Of a stretch of DNA of 64,000 nt, positions 41,394-51,904 are shown in pieces. The notes beneath the pieces were generated by a model. It searched no databases, was not told where the DNA came from, and saw nothing but the letters and a program-made list of their open reading frames with translations. Made by a program: the position numbers and the translations under genes. The first letter of the stretch is position 1, and each line of letters starts with the position of its first letter. This DNA is from an uncultured Eubacterium sp. (lineage in GTDB: Bacteria; Bacillota; Clostridia; Lachnospirales; CAG-274), in NCBI GenBank assembly GCA_900545305.1, contig UQYD01000008.1, positions 1-64,000 on the forward strand, in the 5' to 3' direction.

Positions 41394-41501
41394 TATAAAC
41401 GCAGAAAAGCTGATGATTTCTGCGTACCAAAATAAAAACGCAGACGTCATCAGCCCTTCGGCAGTTCAGGACAAAGTCCTAGGGAGAACATCATTCCCTA
41501 T
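41394..41501 (-). promoter_or_regulatory. Fluoride riboswitch (crcB motif) with expression platform
   Basis: Minus-strand aptamer about 41441-41501: AGGGAATGATGTTCTCCC, an inserted GGACTTTGTCC hairpin, AACTGCC-GAAG-GGCTGATGACGTCT. The two segments GATGT and ACGTC can form the expected pseudoknot. Platform: GCTGATGA...CTGCG can pair with CGCAG...TCATCAGC, followed by TTTT (terminator), or CGCAGAAA can pair with TTTCTGCG. Both options exclude the other. Fluoride should hold the aptamer and so permit expression (inference). Confidence 0.92.
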
Positions 41502-41528
41502 TATAAAATTAGTATTTCTTAATACCAA
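41500..41528 (-). promoter_or_regulatory. Candidate promoter of the fluoride riboswitch transcript
   Basis: TTGGTA (41523-41528) inside the purD 3' end, 17-bp spacer, TATAAT (41500-41505), placing the start at the aptamer 5' end. Confidence 0.6.
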
Positions 41529-42774
41529 TATCTTTTCTGAAGTGTTTATCCTTAAAGTCGATTTTAGCAACACCTTCATAAGCTGTTTTAATAGCTTCAT
41601 CAAGGTTTTCGCCTACACCTGTAACACCTAAAACTCTACCACCGTTAGTTACAAACTTACCGTCCTTTAAAGCTGTACCAGCATGGAAAACTGTAATATT
41701 ATCCATAGCTTCAGCATCTTCAAGACCAGTAATTTCATAACCCTTCTTGTAGCTTACAGGGTAACCACCACTTGCCATAACTACGCAAGCTGCTGCATTA
41801 TCTTCCCACTGAACATCAACCTTATCAAGAGTACCGTCTACACAAGCCTCAAAAATTTCCATAAGGTCAGTTTTAAGTCTAGGAAGTACAACCTGAGTTT
41901 CAGGGTCTCCAAAACGTGCATTGTATTCAATAACTTTCATACCCTTTGGAGTAAGCATAAGTCCAAAGAAAATAATACCCTTGAAAGTTCTGCCTTCTTC
42001 ATTAAGAGCATCAACTGTTGGCTGATAAATTGTCTTCATACATTCTTCGGCAAGTTCCTTTGTGTATACTCTACTAGGAGAGAAAGTACCCATACCACCT
42101 GTATTAAGACCTTCGTCATTATCATAAGCTCTCTTATGGTCCTGAGCAGATACCATAGGAACAATAGTCTTACCATCGCAGAAAGAAAGTACAGACATTT
42201 CCGGACCAGTTAAAAATTCTTCAATAACAACTGTATTACCACTATCGCCAAACTTCTTATCAAGCATAATTTCCTTTAAGCCTTCAAGAGCTTCTTCTAA
42301 TGTGTTGCAAATAAGAACGCCCTTACCTAAAGCAAGACCATCAGCCTTTAAAACTACTGGGAAATTGCCATTTTTAACGTGTTCAACAGCTAAATCATAA
42401 TCACTGAAAGTACCATATTCAGCAGTAGGAATGTTATACTTACGCATAAGTTCCTTACTGAATGCCTTACTACCTTCAATAATAGCTGCATTTGCTCTAG
42501 GTCCGAAAATTCTAAGACCTTCTTTTTCAAAAGCATCAACAATACCACCAACAAGTGGGTCGTCCATACCTACAACTGTAAAGTCAATGCCTTCGTTCTT
42601 AACAAACTCAATGAGCTTGTGAAATTCCATAGCACCAATGTTTACTAATTCAGCAAGCTGACCAATACCAGCATTACCTGGTGCACAATAAATCTTATCA
42701 ACCTTTGGGCTTTGAGAAAGTTTCCAAACAATTGCGTGTTCTCTACCACCACTACCAACAACTAAAACTTTCAT
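41509..42774 (-). CDS. purD: Phosphoribosylamine--glycine ligase
   Basis: 421 aa ATP-grasp enzyme making GAR from phosphoribosylamine, glycine and ATP. N-terminus MKVLVVGSGGREHAI, ATP-grasp VLKADGLALGKGVLI and GDPETQVVLPRLKTDL are diagnostic. It begins directly after the purN stop; purN's last codons (AGGAGATTAAAG) serve as SD. Confidence 0.97.
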   Translation of the reverse strand: MKVLVVGSGGREHAIVWKLSQSPKVDKIYCAPGNAGIGQLAELVNIGAMEFHKLIEFVKNEGIDFTVVGMDDPLVGGIVDAFEKEGLRIFGPRANAAIIEGSKAFSKELMRKYNIPTAEYGTFSDYDLAVEHVKNGNFPVVLKADGLALGKGVLICNTLEEALEGLKEIMLDKKFGDSGNTVVIEEFLTGPEMSVLSFCDGKTIVPMVSAQDHKRAYDNDEGLNTGGMGTFSPSRVYTKELAEECMKTIYQPTVDALNEEGRTFKGIIFFGLMLTPKGMKVIEYNARFGDPETQVVLPRLKTDLMEIFEACVDGTLDKVDVQWEDNAAACVVMASGGYPVSYKKGYEITGLEDAEAMDNITVFHAGTALKDGKFVTNGGRVLGVTGVGENLDEAIKTAYEGVAKIDFKDKHFRKDIGIKKY

Positions 42775-43395
42775 TTACTTTAATCTCCTTACCTTATCGC
42801 CATGCACCTGTAATTTACCCTGTGCATAAAGGCTTATTGCCTCTGGATATATAACCCATTCTGCCTGTTCCATAACTCTCTTTTGTAAAACTTCCGGAGT
42901 ATCATCATCTAAAACTTCAACAGCCTTCTGAAGTATAATAGGACCTGCATCAGTAATAGGCGAAACAAAGTGAACAGTAGCACCTGTAACCTTAACACCC
43001 TTTTCAAGGGCAGCCTTATGAACTCTAAGTCCATAAAAGCCGTCGCCACAAAAGCTAGGAATAAGTGCTGGGTGAATATTCATAATCTTGTTTTCAAAAG
43101 CCTTTATAAATTCTTCACCTAATATTGTCATATATCCTGCCAATATAATTAAATCTACATTCATTGACTTAAAATGGTCAATAAGTGCCTTTTCAAAGCC
43201 ACCGTTAGGGTAGTCCTTTTTGCTAATAACTACAGAAGGAATATTGTGCTTAGCTGCTCTTTCCATAGCATAAGCACCTTCCTTACTGCTGACTACAGTA
43301 ACGACCTGACCGTCTATTTTTCCTGCATCAATGGCATCAAGAACAGCCTGTAAGTTAGTTCCTCCACCACTGACCATTGCACCAATTCTAATCAT
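42775..43395 (-). CDS. purN: Phosphoribosylglycinamide formyltransferase
   Basis: 206 aa. Transfers formyl from 10-formyl-THF to GAR. The conserved GGGTNLQA loop, NIHPALIPSF (Asn/His catalytic) and GATVHFVSPITDAGPII (Asp) are present. SD GGAGG 7 nt upstream. Confidence 0.96.
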   Translation of the reverse strand: MIRIGAMVSGGGTNLQAVLDAIDAGKIDGQVVTVVSSKEGAYAMERAAKHNIPSVVISKKDYPNGGFEKALIDHFKSMNVDLIILAGYMTILGEEFIKAFENKIMNIHPALIPSFCGDGFYGLRVHKAALEKGVKVTGATVHFVSPITDAGPIILQKAVEVLDDDTPEVLQKRVMEQAEWVIYPEAISLYAQGKLQVHGDKVRRLK

Positions 43396-43409
43396 TGAAG
43401 AACCTCCAA

Positions 43410-44435
43410 TTATTTAAGGTTAATCTGAATACCTTCGCCCTTAGTAACGTAACCAATCTTGTAAGCCTTTTCGCCTAAACCTGCAAGAACTTCAATAGCC
43501 TTGTCAGCATCTTCTGGAGCAACAGCTGCAACCATACCAATACCCATATTGAAAGTATTGTACATACTCATTCTTTCTACATTACCCATTTTTTCAAGTA
43601 AAGAGAAGATAGGAAGAATATCCCAAGTACCTTCATCAATATTAACCTTTAAGCCCTCTGGCATCATTCTTGGAATGTTTTCAATGAAACCACCACCAGT
43701 AACGTGGCTAAGACCCTTAACATTTACCTGCTTTAATAATTCAAGAACAGGCTTAACATAAATCTTTGTTGGAGTTAAGAGAGCTTCACCTAAAGTACAG
43801 CCTAAGCTATCTTCGTACTTTGATAAGTTTTCCTTATTTGGTTCAAAAATCTTTCTAACAAGGGAATAACCATTAGAGTGGATACCACTTGAAGCAATAC
43901 CAATAAGTACATCACCATCAGCAATCTTGCTACCGTCAACAGACTTAGCCTTATCCATAATACCAACTGTGAAACCTGCTAAATCGTATTCATCTACTGG
44001 GTAGAAACCAGGCATTTCAGCAGTTTCACCACCAATAAGTGAACAGTTAGACTGTCTACAACCTTCAGCTACACCACTTACGATTTCTGCAATCTTTTCT
44101 GGTTCATTCTTACCACAAGCAATATAGTCTAAGAAGAAAAGAGGTTCTGCACCACTACAAACTACATCGTTTACACACATAGCAACTGCATCAATACCAA
44201 TAGTATCGTGCTTATCCATAAGGAAAGCAATTTTAAGCTTTGTACCAACACCGTCAGTACCACTAACGAGAACAGGTTCTTCCATATCCTTAGCCTTTGC
44301 AATAGAGAAAAGACCTCCAAAACCACCTATATCTGTAAGCACTTCTGGTCTGAATGTGCTTTTAACGTGACCTTTCATTAATTCGACTGCCTTGTAACCG
44401 GCTTCTACGTCTACACCTGCTGACTTATAATCCAT
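43410..44435 (-). CDS. purM: Phosphoribosylformylglycinamidine cyclo-ligase
   Basis: 341 aa AIR synthetase. [21 protein letters not shown] at the start (shortened here) and [14 protein letters not shown] and [14 protein letters not shown] are diagnostic. First gene of purM-purN-purD, 14 nt before purN. Confidence 0.96.
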   Translation of the reverse strand: MDYKSAGVDVEAGYKAVELMKGHVKSTFRPEVLTDIGGFGGLFSIAKAKDMEEPVLVSGTDGVGTKLKIAFLMDKHDTIGIDAVAMCVNDVVCSGAEPLFFLDYIACGKNEPEKIAEIVSGVAEGCRQSNCSLIGGETAEMPGFYPVDEYDLAGFTVGIMDKAKSVDGSKIADGDVLIGIASSGIHSNGYSLVRKIFEPNKENLSKYEDSLGCTLGEALLTPTKIYVKPVLELLKQVNVKGLSHVTGGGFIENIPRMMPEGLKVNIDEGTWDILPIFSLLEKMGNVERMSMYNTFNMGIGMVAAVAPEDADKAIEVLAGLGEKAYKIGYVTKGEGIQINLK

Positions 44436-44487
44436 AGTGTACCTCCTAATTTTTTTATATAAAAGTTTACTTTTGAATATATTATCT

Positions 44488-44516
44488 ATTTTAGTTTATA
44501 TGGCAAAAAAAGTCAA
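44488..44516 (-). promoter_or_regulatory. Promoter of the purMND operon
   Basis: TTGACT (44511-44516), 17-bp spacer, TAAAAT (44488-44493). No purine riboswitch or PurR box seen in the short leader. Confidence 0.65.
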
Positions 44517-44525
44517 TAACAACAC

Positions 44526-47231
44526 TTATTTTACAACAATAATATTTTTGAACAATTCTGATTTTTCAATAGACTTCTGGTCGCTAACTGTTGACATTAC
44601 TATATTTTCCATAGCTGTTGTAAGTTCCTGACCTACTTCCCTTATATCATTAAGAGAAACTGAAAGCATTTCCTCACGTCTTAAATCCAATCTTTCCTGT
44701 GTAACTCCATTGTAATGACGTCTTAAAACAATAGAATTAATTCTGTTGTTCTTTAATGGAGCATCTTCCACATTTACAGCACCTATTATAAATCTGTTTA
44801 AGTGCTTTTCGTCCATATCTATTTCAGATAAGTAGTTTCCTACGTTTTTAAACACTTCATAGCTCTTGTTTATATTAGGGTCACGATATGAGTACATATA
44901 GAAATAATTTCCATTTAAAAAGCCACAGCCACCACCGTAAGCTCCACCTTTTAATCTGATATTGTCCCAAATATACTCACTTGTCACAATCTGTTTTGCA
45001 ACTCTTAAGACACCACTTACCTTTTTGTATACACAGCCAATGGCATTATAACTTACGTTAGTGTTCACACTGTAGGCTATATTCTTCTTTTCAGGCGTCA
45101 ACACAAGTTTTTGATGCTTTTCACCTGTAGGAATATTTTTCTTAATATCCTCAATATAGCTTGAAACAGCCTCTTTGTCACAGCTATTGCCTGTAACCAC
45201 ATAGAACATATTAGCTGAAGTAAATATTTTTTCAGCCAAACTTTCCATTTCTCTTGCTGTCTTTTCAATATTGCTTGTGTCACAAACATAATGATAATTG
45301 TTTATGCCACCAACTGCCTCCTCATAGGCATAGCAAGAACTGATATTAGCCAAACAAGTATTATATGCTACAGAGTTTCCACTTTCTTCATAGGTTTCAT
45401 ATAAGTCCTGCTTATATTCTTCCATAAGATTTTTTAATCTTTCATAGTCACTGTATTTTTGACAACTAACCTTTTTGAATATATCCAAAGCCTTAAATAT
45501 GTTTTCTCTTAAAGCCTTTGTTTTAAATATTATAACCGGTTCAAAGTCTGTTTTACTCTTTAATGTTGAGAAGTAAGCAGAAAATCCACCAGTATAAAAA
45601 TCAATATCTGTAGCTACATCTTTATCAAATACATTTACAATGTACTTATAAAGTCCAAGTCTTGACAACTCATCTTTTTCAAGAGCAGAAACATCAAAAA
45701 CTAAATCTACATAGACTATTTCCTTAGACTTTACAGGGGCAAAAATATTATCCTCATTTACTTCATAAGGAATATAAAGTGCCTTTTTATCTATTTCACT
45801 AACCTGAATAGAATGTATTTTGGCTACTTCCTCCGGTGTATCCTCCATTTTTCTGTATTCATCTAAAGGTTTATTGTTCTTTGGAGGTACTGGTACTTCT
45901 TCTTTATTTGCCTTAGAACCGGCAATTAAAATACCATAACAGCCCTTACCTAACAAATATTTTTTAACAAATTCTTTTACGTCTATTTTCTCAATGGCAT
46001 CAAAGAGTTTGTTCATTTTCATAGACTCAAAATTATCCTGACCATACATAACACTTCTGTGCAAAAGCAAGTTATAGAAAAGACCTACCGGTTTATAGCC
46101 AAAATCCTGTTCCATAGTAAAGAACTTGTATGAATTTATAACACTTTGTAACTTATGTTGGTCAATGCCATTTTCAGCAATATCTTCCCAACATTTTTCA
46201 ATTATTTCCTTGAACTTATTTAAGTCCTTTTCCTTTGAACCCTTTACTGTAATTTCCACATAAGGCATATATCTGGAATCGTCATTTACGGCTTCTACCA
46301 TAGAGCCAAGACCTGATTTTATGATTTCTTCCTTTATTTGTCCGTCCTCTACATTACAAACGGCATCACAGAGAATATCCATAAAAAGACATTTTTCAAA
46401 ATCCAAAACATTTCCGTAGGTATACATTACTTCCATAATGTTATCCCCGTCTTTTTCACTTTCAACTACAATATCCTCATAGCTTTGTGGCTGAAAATCA
46501 GGAGAAACCAATCTATCTCTTTTTTCAAAATTACAAAGATATTCTTTGTCCAAAAATTCCAAATATTTGTTAATATCCAAATCACCATAGAAATAGAATG
46601 TGGCATTTGAACCGTGATAATATTTTCTGTGGAAGTCCAAAAATTCGTTGTAATCAAGTTCAGGTATATTGTCAGGATTGCCTCCTGAATAATTAGCATA
46701 GTCACTATCCTTAAAGAGTTCTCTCTTTAATTTATGTCTTAAAACTATGTCAGGGGCAGAAAATACACCCTTCATTTCATTTAAAACTATACCATTTAAC
46801 TTTTTGCCGTCACTGTTCCAACCCTCTTGACGGAATATTCCTTCTCTCTCATATATAAGTGGCTTAAATACACCGTCTGTATAAACTTTTACCATTGTAT
46901 CAAAATCTGTAAGGTTTGTACTGGCAATAGGATATATTGTCTTGTCAGAATAAGTTACTGCATTTAAATAAGTGTGTATAGAACCTTTATCTAATATATT
47001 AAAAGGGTCTTTAACCCTGTAATTTTCAGAACCACATAGTACACTATGTTCCATAATGTGAGGTATACCCTTGTCATTTGTAGGCAAAGTATTAAAAGCA
47101 ACAGAATATACTCTGTTTTTATCGTCATTTTCCATATAAATGAGCTTTGCTCCACATTTATGAGTATAGATATAACCTGTAGAAGATATTTCGTCAATAT
47201 ATTCTTTATGCTTCAACTCAAAATTGTACAT
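44526..47231 (-). CDS. M16C metallopeptidase (PreP/Cym1-like)
   Basis: 901 aa. Inverted zinc motif HxxEH is intact (His58, Glu61, His62 in GIPHIMEHSVLCGS) with the distal Glu region further on, followed by the second, non-catalytic half. The family degrades oligopeptides. Start at 47229-47231, where AAAGGTG precedes by 8 nt; a 20-codon longer frame would read through the upstream terminator. Confidence 0.92.
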   Translation of the reverse strand: MYNFELKHKEYIDEISSTGYIYTHKCGAKLIYMENDDKNRVYSVAFNTLPTNDKGIPHIMEHSVLCGSENYRVKDPFNILDKGSIHTYLNAVTYSDKTIYPIASTNLTDFDTMVKVYTDGVFKPLIYEREGIFRQEGWNSDGKKLNGIVLNEMKGVFSAPDIVLRHKLKRELFKDSDYANYSGGNPDNIPELDYNEFLDFHRKYYHGSNATFYFYGDLDINKYLEFLDKEYLCNFEKRDRLVSPDFQPQSYEDIVVESEKDGDNIMEVMYTYGNVLDFEKCLFMDILCDAVCNVEDGQIKEEIIKSGLGSMVEAVNDDSRYMPYVEITVKGSKEKDLNKFKEIIEKCWEDIAENGIDQHKLQSVINSYKFFTMEQDFGYKPVGLFYNLLLHRSVMYGQDNFESMKMNKLFDAIEKIDVKEFVKKYLLGKGCYGILIAGSKANKEEVPVPPKNNKPLDEYRKMEDTPEEVAKIHSIQVSEIDKKALYIPYEVNEDNIFAPVKSKEIVYVDLVFDVSALEKDELSRLGLYKYIVNVFDKDVATDIDFYTGGFSAYFSTLKSKTDFEPVIIFKTKALRENIFKALDIFKKVSCQKYSDYERLKNLMEEYKQDLYETYEESGNSVAYNTCLANISSCYAYEEAVGGINNYHYVCDTSNIEKTAREMESLAEKIFTSANMFYVVTGNSCDKEAVSSYIEDIKKNIPTGEKHQKLVLTPEKKNIAYSVNTNVSYNAIGCVYKKVSGVLRVAKQIVTSEYIWDNIRLKGGAYGGGCGFLNGNYFYMYSYRDPNINKSYEVFKNVGNYLSEIDMDEKHLNRFIIGAVNVEDAPLKNNRINSIVLRRHYNGVTQERLDLRREEMLSVSLNDIREVGQELTTAMENIVMSTVSDQKSIEKSELFKNIIVVK

Positions 47232-47257
47232 TACATCAACACCTTTTATTTTAATTA

Positions 47258-47292
47258 AAGGGCTGTCAGTTATTGTACCAACAGCCCTCATT
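47258..47292 (-). terminator. Terminator after the TPR gene
   Basis: AGGGCTGT/ACAGCCCT stem, then TTTAATT on the minus strand. Confidence 0.7.
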
Positions 47293-47308
47293 ATATTTAT
47301 TTTACCAA

Positions 47309-48646
47309 TTAACTTTCACGATACTGTTCAACAAATTTTTTTGCTTCGTTTCTAATAGCCTCAACAGGGTGCTTGCTGGCAACTGTTGTAAAATACTTAG
47401 CTGCTGTATTATTATCTCCTGCCTTTTCTGCAATTTTAGCAAGCTGATACATAGCACTATAACGTATCTCATCGCCATCACCGGTACATTTAATACACTT
47501 ATCAAAGTATGTCTTTGCAATATCTGTATCATTTTTAGACTGGCTTGATGAACCAAGTTCATAGTAATACTTTGCTCCTGCCGGAAGAATAGTCGCTTTA
47601 AGCTGGTTATACTGATTTACAGCTTCCTGACCAAAGCCACTTGTACTAAGAGCTAAAAGTTTATCAGCAGCCTCGCCTACACTACCTTCATTATAATACG
47701 TTTCAATATCTGCCAATGCTCTAACTCTTTGTTGTAATTCCTGTTCTCCGGCTGTGTACAACTTGGATTTCAAATTTTCGTTTTCATCTGTAAGACGTTT
47801 TATAGTTTCGTTATTTTTACTTAACTGGTCATTTTTATTATTTAAGTCTATGTTATATTGAAGTTCCTGTTCTTCAAGATTTTTTTGGTATCCACCAGAA
47901 ATAGCCGGCATAATAAGCCCACCTAATATAACAACTGCACACAATGCACCAACACCGAAAGAAAGCATAGAATAACTATGGTTCATTAAGTTTCTTACTA
48001 TAGTAACACCTTTCTTTTCGGTATTTTCCTTATTCTTTTTCTTGAATACACTTGTAGTATCTGGTTTTAACTCTTTGAGATAGGCTACAGCCTTTTCGTT
48101 TTCCTTATCTATTTTAAGAACCTTTTCCAAAAGGCGAATTGCAGCACTAGTATTTCCCTGTTTCATACGGCAAAGTGCCATTAAAATATTTGCATCAACA
48201 AAGGCTGAATTTATTTCCAAAGCCTTTTTTAATGACATAACAGCAAGGTCTACGTTGTCTAATTTTATAGAGTGTAAAGCCTTGTTATAAGCTGTAATGG
48301 CATCTATTTTAGACATTTCCTTTGCATTGTATGAACAATCCTGTATATATTTAAGAGCGTCATTGCCACTTTTCTGATATTTAAGGCTTATTTGCCAATG
48401 GAGAATACCATCAGTTACTCTGCCCAATTTATAATATACCAGACCCAGTAAATTCTGGGCCTGTATATTGTCTTTCTTTAAAGCGACACTTTTTCTGAGA
48501 CTGTGAACAGCCTCAGTATACTTGCCCTCTTTTGCAAGGACAATGCCCCTATTATAATATCTGATAGACAGGTTATAAATCTTGATTAAATAGCCGTTTT
48601 CTCCGGCACCGGAACTGTAGTTAAAATTATAATGTCTGTCTATCAT
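47309..48646 (-). CDS. TPR-repeat single-pass membrane protein
   Basis: 445 aa. N-terminal TPR repeats (about 25-195; YNRGIVLAKEGKYTEAVHSL), one membrane helix near 230-250, a coiled coil (about 255-305), then C-terminal TPR repeats (about 340-440). It would hold partners on both sides of the membrane; the role is unknown. It is the last gene of the aspS cluster. Confidence 0.8.
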   Translation of the reverse strand: MIDRHYNFNYSSGAGENGYLIKIYNLSIRYYNRGIVLAKEGKYTEAVHSLRKSVALKKDNIQAQNLLGLVYYKLGRVTDGILHWQISLKYQKSGNDALKYIQDCSYNAKEMSKIDAITAYNKALHSIKLDNVDLAVMSLKKALEINSAFVDANILMALCRMKQGNTSAAIRLLEKVLKIDKENEKAVAYLKELKPDTTSVFKKKNKENTEKKGVTIVRNLMNHSYSMLSFGVGALCAVVILGGLIMPAISGGYQKNLEEQELQYNIDLNNKNDQLSKNNETIKRLTDENENLKSKLYTAGEQELQQRVRALADIETYYNEGSVGEAADKLLALSTSGFGQEAVNQYNQLKATILPAGAKYYYELGSSSQSKNDTDIAKTYFDKCIKCTGDGDEIRYSAMYQLAKIAEKAGDNNTAAKYFTTVASKHPVEAIRNEAKKFVEQYRES

Positions 48647-48659
48647 AATTAGTCGCTCC

Positions 48660-48788
48660 TTATTTTTTTAGTGCTTCTCGGAGAATATCCATTAAATCTT
48701 CTATATTGTTATCATTTATAATTTTTTCAACATCTTTCATTTCTGGGAGAGGTTGAAATTTAGCTAATTCTTTCTTAAAATCGAACAC
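48660..48788 (-). CDS. 42-aa protein between aspS and the TPR gene
   Basis: GTG start (48786-48788), GGGGGG 8 nt upstream, stop at 48660. Charged and helical (FDFKKELAKF... EKIINDNN... LREALKK), no membrane segment. Spacing is 14 nt to aspS and 13 nt to the TPR gene, so it is an operon member. No family recognised. Confidence 0.65.
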   Translation of the reverse strand: MFDFKKELAKFQPLPEMKDVEKIINDNNIEDLMDILREALKK

Positions 48789-48802
48789 AGGTTATGCCCC
48801 CC

Positions 48803-50608
48803 TTATTCTTCGCTGTCATTCTCCTGTGGAACAATGGCAATACCCAAATCAGTAAGCTGATTTTCATCAACAATGTTTGGAGCATCAGTTAAAAGACAAC
48901 TTGCGTCCTTAACCTTAGGGAATGCAATTACGTCTCTGATACTTTCTGCACCTGTAAGGAGCATAATAAGTCTATCAAGACCGAAAGCAAGACCACCATG
49001 AGGTGGAGCACCGTACTTGAAAGCATCAAGTAAGAAACCAAATCTTTCCTGTGCAACTTCCTTATCAAGGCTTAAAAGCTTGAAAGTCTGTTCCTGAATA
49101 TCATCTCTGTGAATTCTGATACTACCACCACCAAGTTCGCAACCATTAAGAACCATATCGTAAGCCTTAGCTCTAACAGTAGCAACTTCGCCATTCATAA
49201 ATGCGTCTAAGTCTTCGTCCATAGGAGAAGTGAATGGGTGGTGCATAGCAAGGTATCTGCCTTCTTCTTCGCTGTATTCAAACATTGGGAATTCTGTTAC
49301 CCAAAGGAACTTGTAATCTTCGTTGTCAAGAATATCAAGACGCTTTGCTACTTCAAGTCTTAATGCACCTAAAGCATCAAATACAACCTTATTTCTGTCA
49401 GCACAGATAAGAATAAGGTCACCGGCCTTTGCATCAAACTGGTCACAGATTTCCTTAATCTGGTCATCATTGAAGAACTTAGAAATAGAAGTCTTGTAAC
49501 CGTCTTCCTTAACTACAATCCAAGCAAGACCCTTTGCACCGTAAGTCTTAGCAACATCTACAAGAGAATCAATCTGCTTTCTTGAGAATGTGCCACAACC
49601 TTCTGCATTAATACCTCTTACAGAACCACCTGCATCAATAGCATTCTGGAATACACCAAATTCACTGCCATTTACAACATCTGTAATGTTATGAAGTTCC
49701 ATACCGAAACGAATATCCGGCTTATCAGAACCAAAACGTTCCATAGCTTCCTTCCAAGGCATTCTCATAAGAGGAGTAGGAATATCAAAGCCCTTGATTT
49801 CCTTGAAAATCTTCTTCATAAGTCTTTCATTTACTTCCATTACGTCATCTTCTTCAACGAATGAAAGTTCCATATCTATCTGAGTAAATTCCGGCTGTCT
49901 GTCAGCTCTTAAATCTTCATCTCTAAAGCACTTAGCAATCTGGAAATACTTATCAAAACCAGAAACCATAAGTAACTGCTTGAAAAGCTGAGGACTCTGT
50001 GGAAGTGCGTAGAAGTTACCTGGGTGTACTCTACTTGGTACAAGGTAATCTCTTGCACCTTCTGGAGTAGACTTAGTTAAAACCGGTGTTTCAATTTCAA
50101 TAAAGCCTTCTTCAGCAAGGAACTGACGTACAATCTGAGCTACCTTACTTCTAAGAATAATGTTGTTTGCAACATTAGGTCTTCTTAAATCAAGGTATCT
50201 GTATTTTAATCTAAGTTCTGTACTTACGTTTACACTTTCTTCAACCTGGAAAGGAGGTGTGTCAGATTCTGATAAAATCTTAATGTCATCTACTTCTACT
50301 TCGATTTTACCAGTCTTCATATCAGGATTGATATTTTCCGGAGTTCTTGCAGCAACTGTACCAGTTACAGCTACAACATATTCATTCTTAATTTCCTTTA
50401 CCTTCTTAGCTGTATCTTCAGAACATTCGTCTAAGTTTACAACTACCTGAATAATGCCTGTTCTATCTCTTAAAAGAACAAACTGGAAATGGCTAAATTC
50501 TCTTTTTCTTGAAACCCAACCCATAAGAGTGACTTTCTTGCCTACCATTTCTTCATTTACATCACAGCAATAACAGCTTCTCTTTAAGCCGTTTAACAAT
50601 TCTCCCAT
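48803..50608 (-). CDS. aspS: Aspartyl-tRNA synthetase
   Basis: 601 aa bacterial type with N-terminal OB fold, class II motif 2 region FRDEDLRADRQPEFTQ and motif 3 GGLAFGLDRLIMLL, plus the GAD insertion. May be discriminating or not; the window cannot tell. Confidence 0.97.
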   Translation of the reverse strand: MGELLNGLKRSCYCCDVNEEMVGKKVTLMGWVSRKREFSHFQFVLLRDRTGIIQVVVNLDECSEDTAKKVKEIKNEYVVAVTGTVAARTPENINPDMKTGKIEVEVDDIKILSESDTPPFQVEESVNVSTELRLKYRYLDLRRPNVANNIILRSKVAQIVRQFLAEEGFIEIETPVLTKSTPEGARDYLVPSRVHPGNFYALPQSPQLFKQLLMVSGFDKYFQIAKCFRDEDLRADRQPEFTQIDMELSFVEEDDVMEVNERLMKKIFKEIKGFDIPTPLMRMPWKEAMERFGSDKPDIRFGMELHNITDVVNGSEFGVFQNAIDAGGSVRGINAEGCGTFSRKQIDSLVDVAKTYGAKGLAWIVVKEDGYKTSISKFFNDDQIKEICDQFDAKAGDLILICADRNKVVFDALGALRLEVAKRLDILDNEDYKFLWVTEFPMFEYSEEEGRYLAMHHPFTSPMDEDLDAFMNGEVATVRAKAYDMVLNGCELGGGSIRIHRDDIQEQTFKLLSLDKEVAQERFGFLLDAFKYGAPPHGGLAFGLDRLIMLLTGAESIRDVIAFPKVKDASCLLTDAPNIVDENQLTDLGIAIVPQENDSEE

Positions 50609-50647
50609 TGTAGTATCTCCTTAAATTTATAATTTTAAAAGTATATT

Positions 50648-51904
50648 TTAAAGGTTCTTTAACTCATCTTCAATAGCTGAAAGAGTAATTTCTTTCTGTT
50701 CGCCATTGAGCATATTTTTAAGTCTAACCTTGTCATTAGCAATTTCATCATCGCCTAATACAACATTGTATACAGCACCGATTTTGTCAGCATACTTCAT
50801 CTGTGCCTTAACACTTCTGCCAACTGTATCATATTCTGCGTGGATACCGGCTTTTCTTAAATCATAGCCGATTTCCTGTGCCTTTAAAGCACCCTTTTCG
50901 CCAATAGAACCAATGTAAATAAGTGGATTATTTGAATCAACCTTATTAAGTTCCTGAGCCTCAAGAACAAGCATAATTCTTTCAAGACCCATAGCAAAAC
51001 CTACAGCACCCATTGGAGAGCCACCACATTCTTCAACTAAGTTGTCGTAACGGCCACCACCACATATTGTACCCTGAGCACCGATTTCATCACTTACAAA
51101 TTCAAAAACTGTTCTTGTATAGTAATCAAGACCACGAACAATACCCTTATCTACTTCATAAGGAATACCCATAGCCTCAAGGCTTGCCTTTAATTTTTCA
51201 AAATGAGCTGCACATTCTTCGTCTAAAATATCGAGAACAGCAGGAGCATCAGAAAGAACTTCCTTACAGTTCTTATTCTTACAGTCCAATACTCTTAAAG
51301 GATTTTTTTCAAATCTTGACTTACAGTCATCACAAAGGTGGTCAAGTCTGTCGCCAATGTAATCCTTTAATACCTTGTTATATTTCTTTCTACATTCGTT
51401 AGAACCAAGAGAATTAATCTTTAATCTAACATTCTTTAAACCTAATCTATTGAAAATTTCATATACAAGAGAAATAACTTCTGCATCGGCACTTGCATCG
51501 TAAGTACCGTACATTTCTACACCAAACTGGTGGAACTGCTTATAACGTCCTGCCTGTGGTCTTTCATTTCTGAAACATGGTGTAACATAGAAAAGCTTTG
51601 TAGGCTGAGCCTCTGAGTAAAGACCATTTTCAATAAATGCTCTTGCAGCACCGGCTGTACCCTCCGGTTTAAGTGTAAGACTTCTGCCACCTCTGTCTTC
51701 AAAGGTAAACATTTCTTTCTGAACAATATCAGTTGTTTCACCTACACCTCTTTGGAAAAGTTCAGTATATTCAAACATTGGTGTTCTAATTTCGTTTATA
51801 CCAAAACTCTTACAAACATCTCTTACTGTTTCTTCTAATTTAGTCATTAACTTTACTTTGTCGCCAAGAAAGTCATTAGTTCCTCTAGGACGTTTTAAAG
51901 CCAT
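50648..51904 (-). CDS. hisS: Histidyl-tRNA synthetase
   Basis: 418 aa class II synthetase. PRGTNDFLGD, motif 2 CFRNERPQAGRYKQFHQFG and the histidine motif RGLDYYTRTVFE are present. The start overlaps the end of hemZ by 10 nt. Confidence 0.97.
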   Translation of the reverse strand: MALKRPRGTNDFLGDKVKLMTKLEETVRDVCKSFGINEIRTPMFEYTELFQRGVGETTDIVQKEMFTFEDRGGRSLTLKPEGTAGAARAFIENGLYSEAQPTKLFYVTPCFRNERPQAGRYKQFHQFGVEMYGTYDASADAEVISLVYEIFNRLGLKNVRLKINSLGSNECRKKYNKVLKDYIGDRLDHLCDDCKSRFEKNPLRVLDCKNKNCKEVLSDAPAVLDILDEECAAHFEKLKASLEAMGIPYEVDKGIVRGLDYYTRTVFEFVSDEIGAQGTICGGGRYDNLVEECGGSPMGAVGFAMGLERIMLVLEAQELNKVDSNNPLIYIGSIGEKGALKAQEIGYDLRKAGIHAEYDTVGRSVKAQMKYADKIGAVYNVVLGDDEIANDKVRLKNMLNGEQKEITLSAIEDELKNL

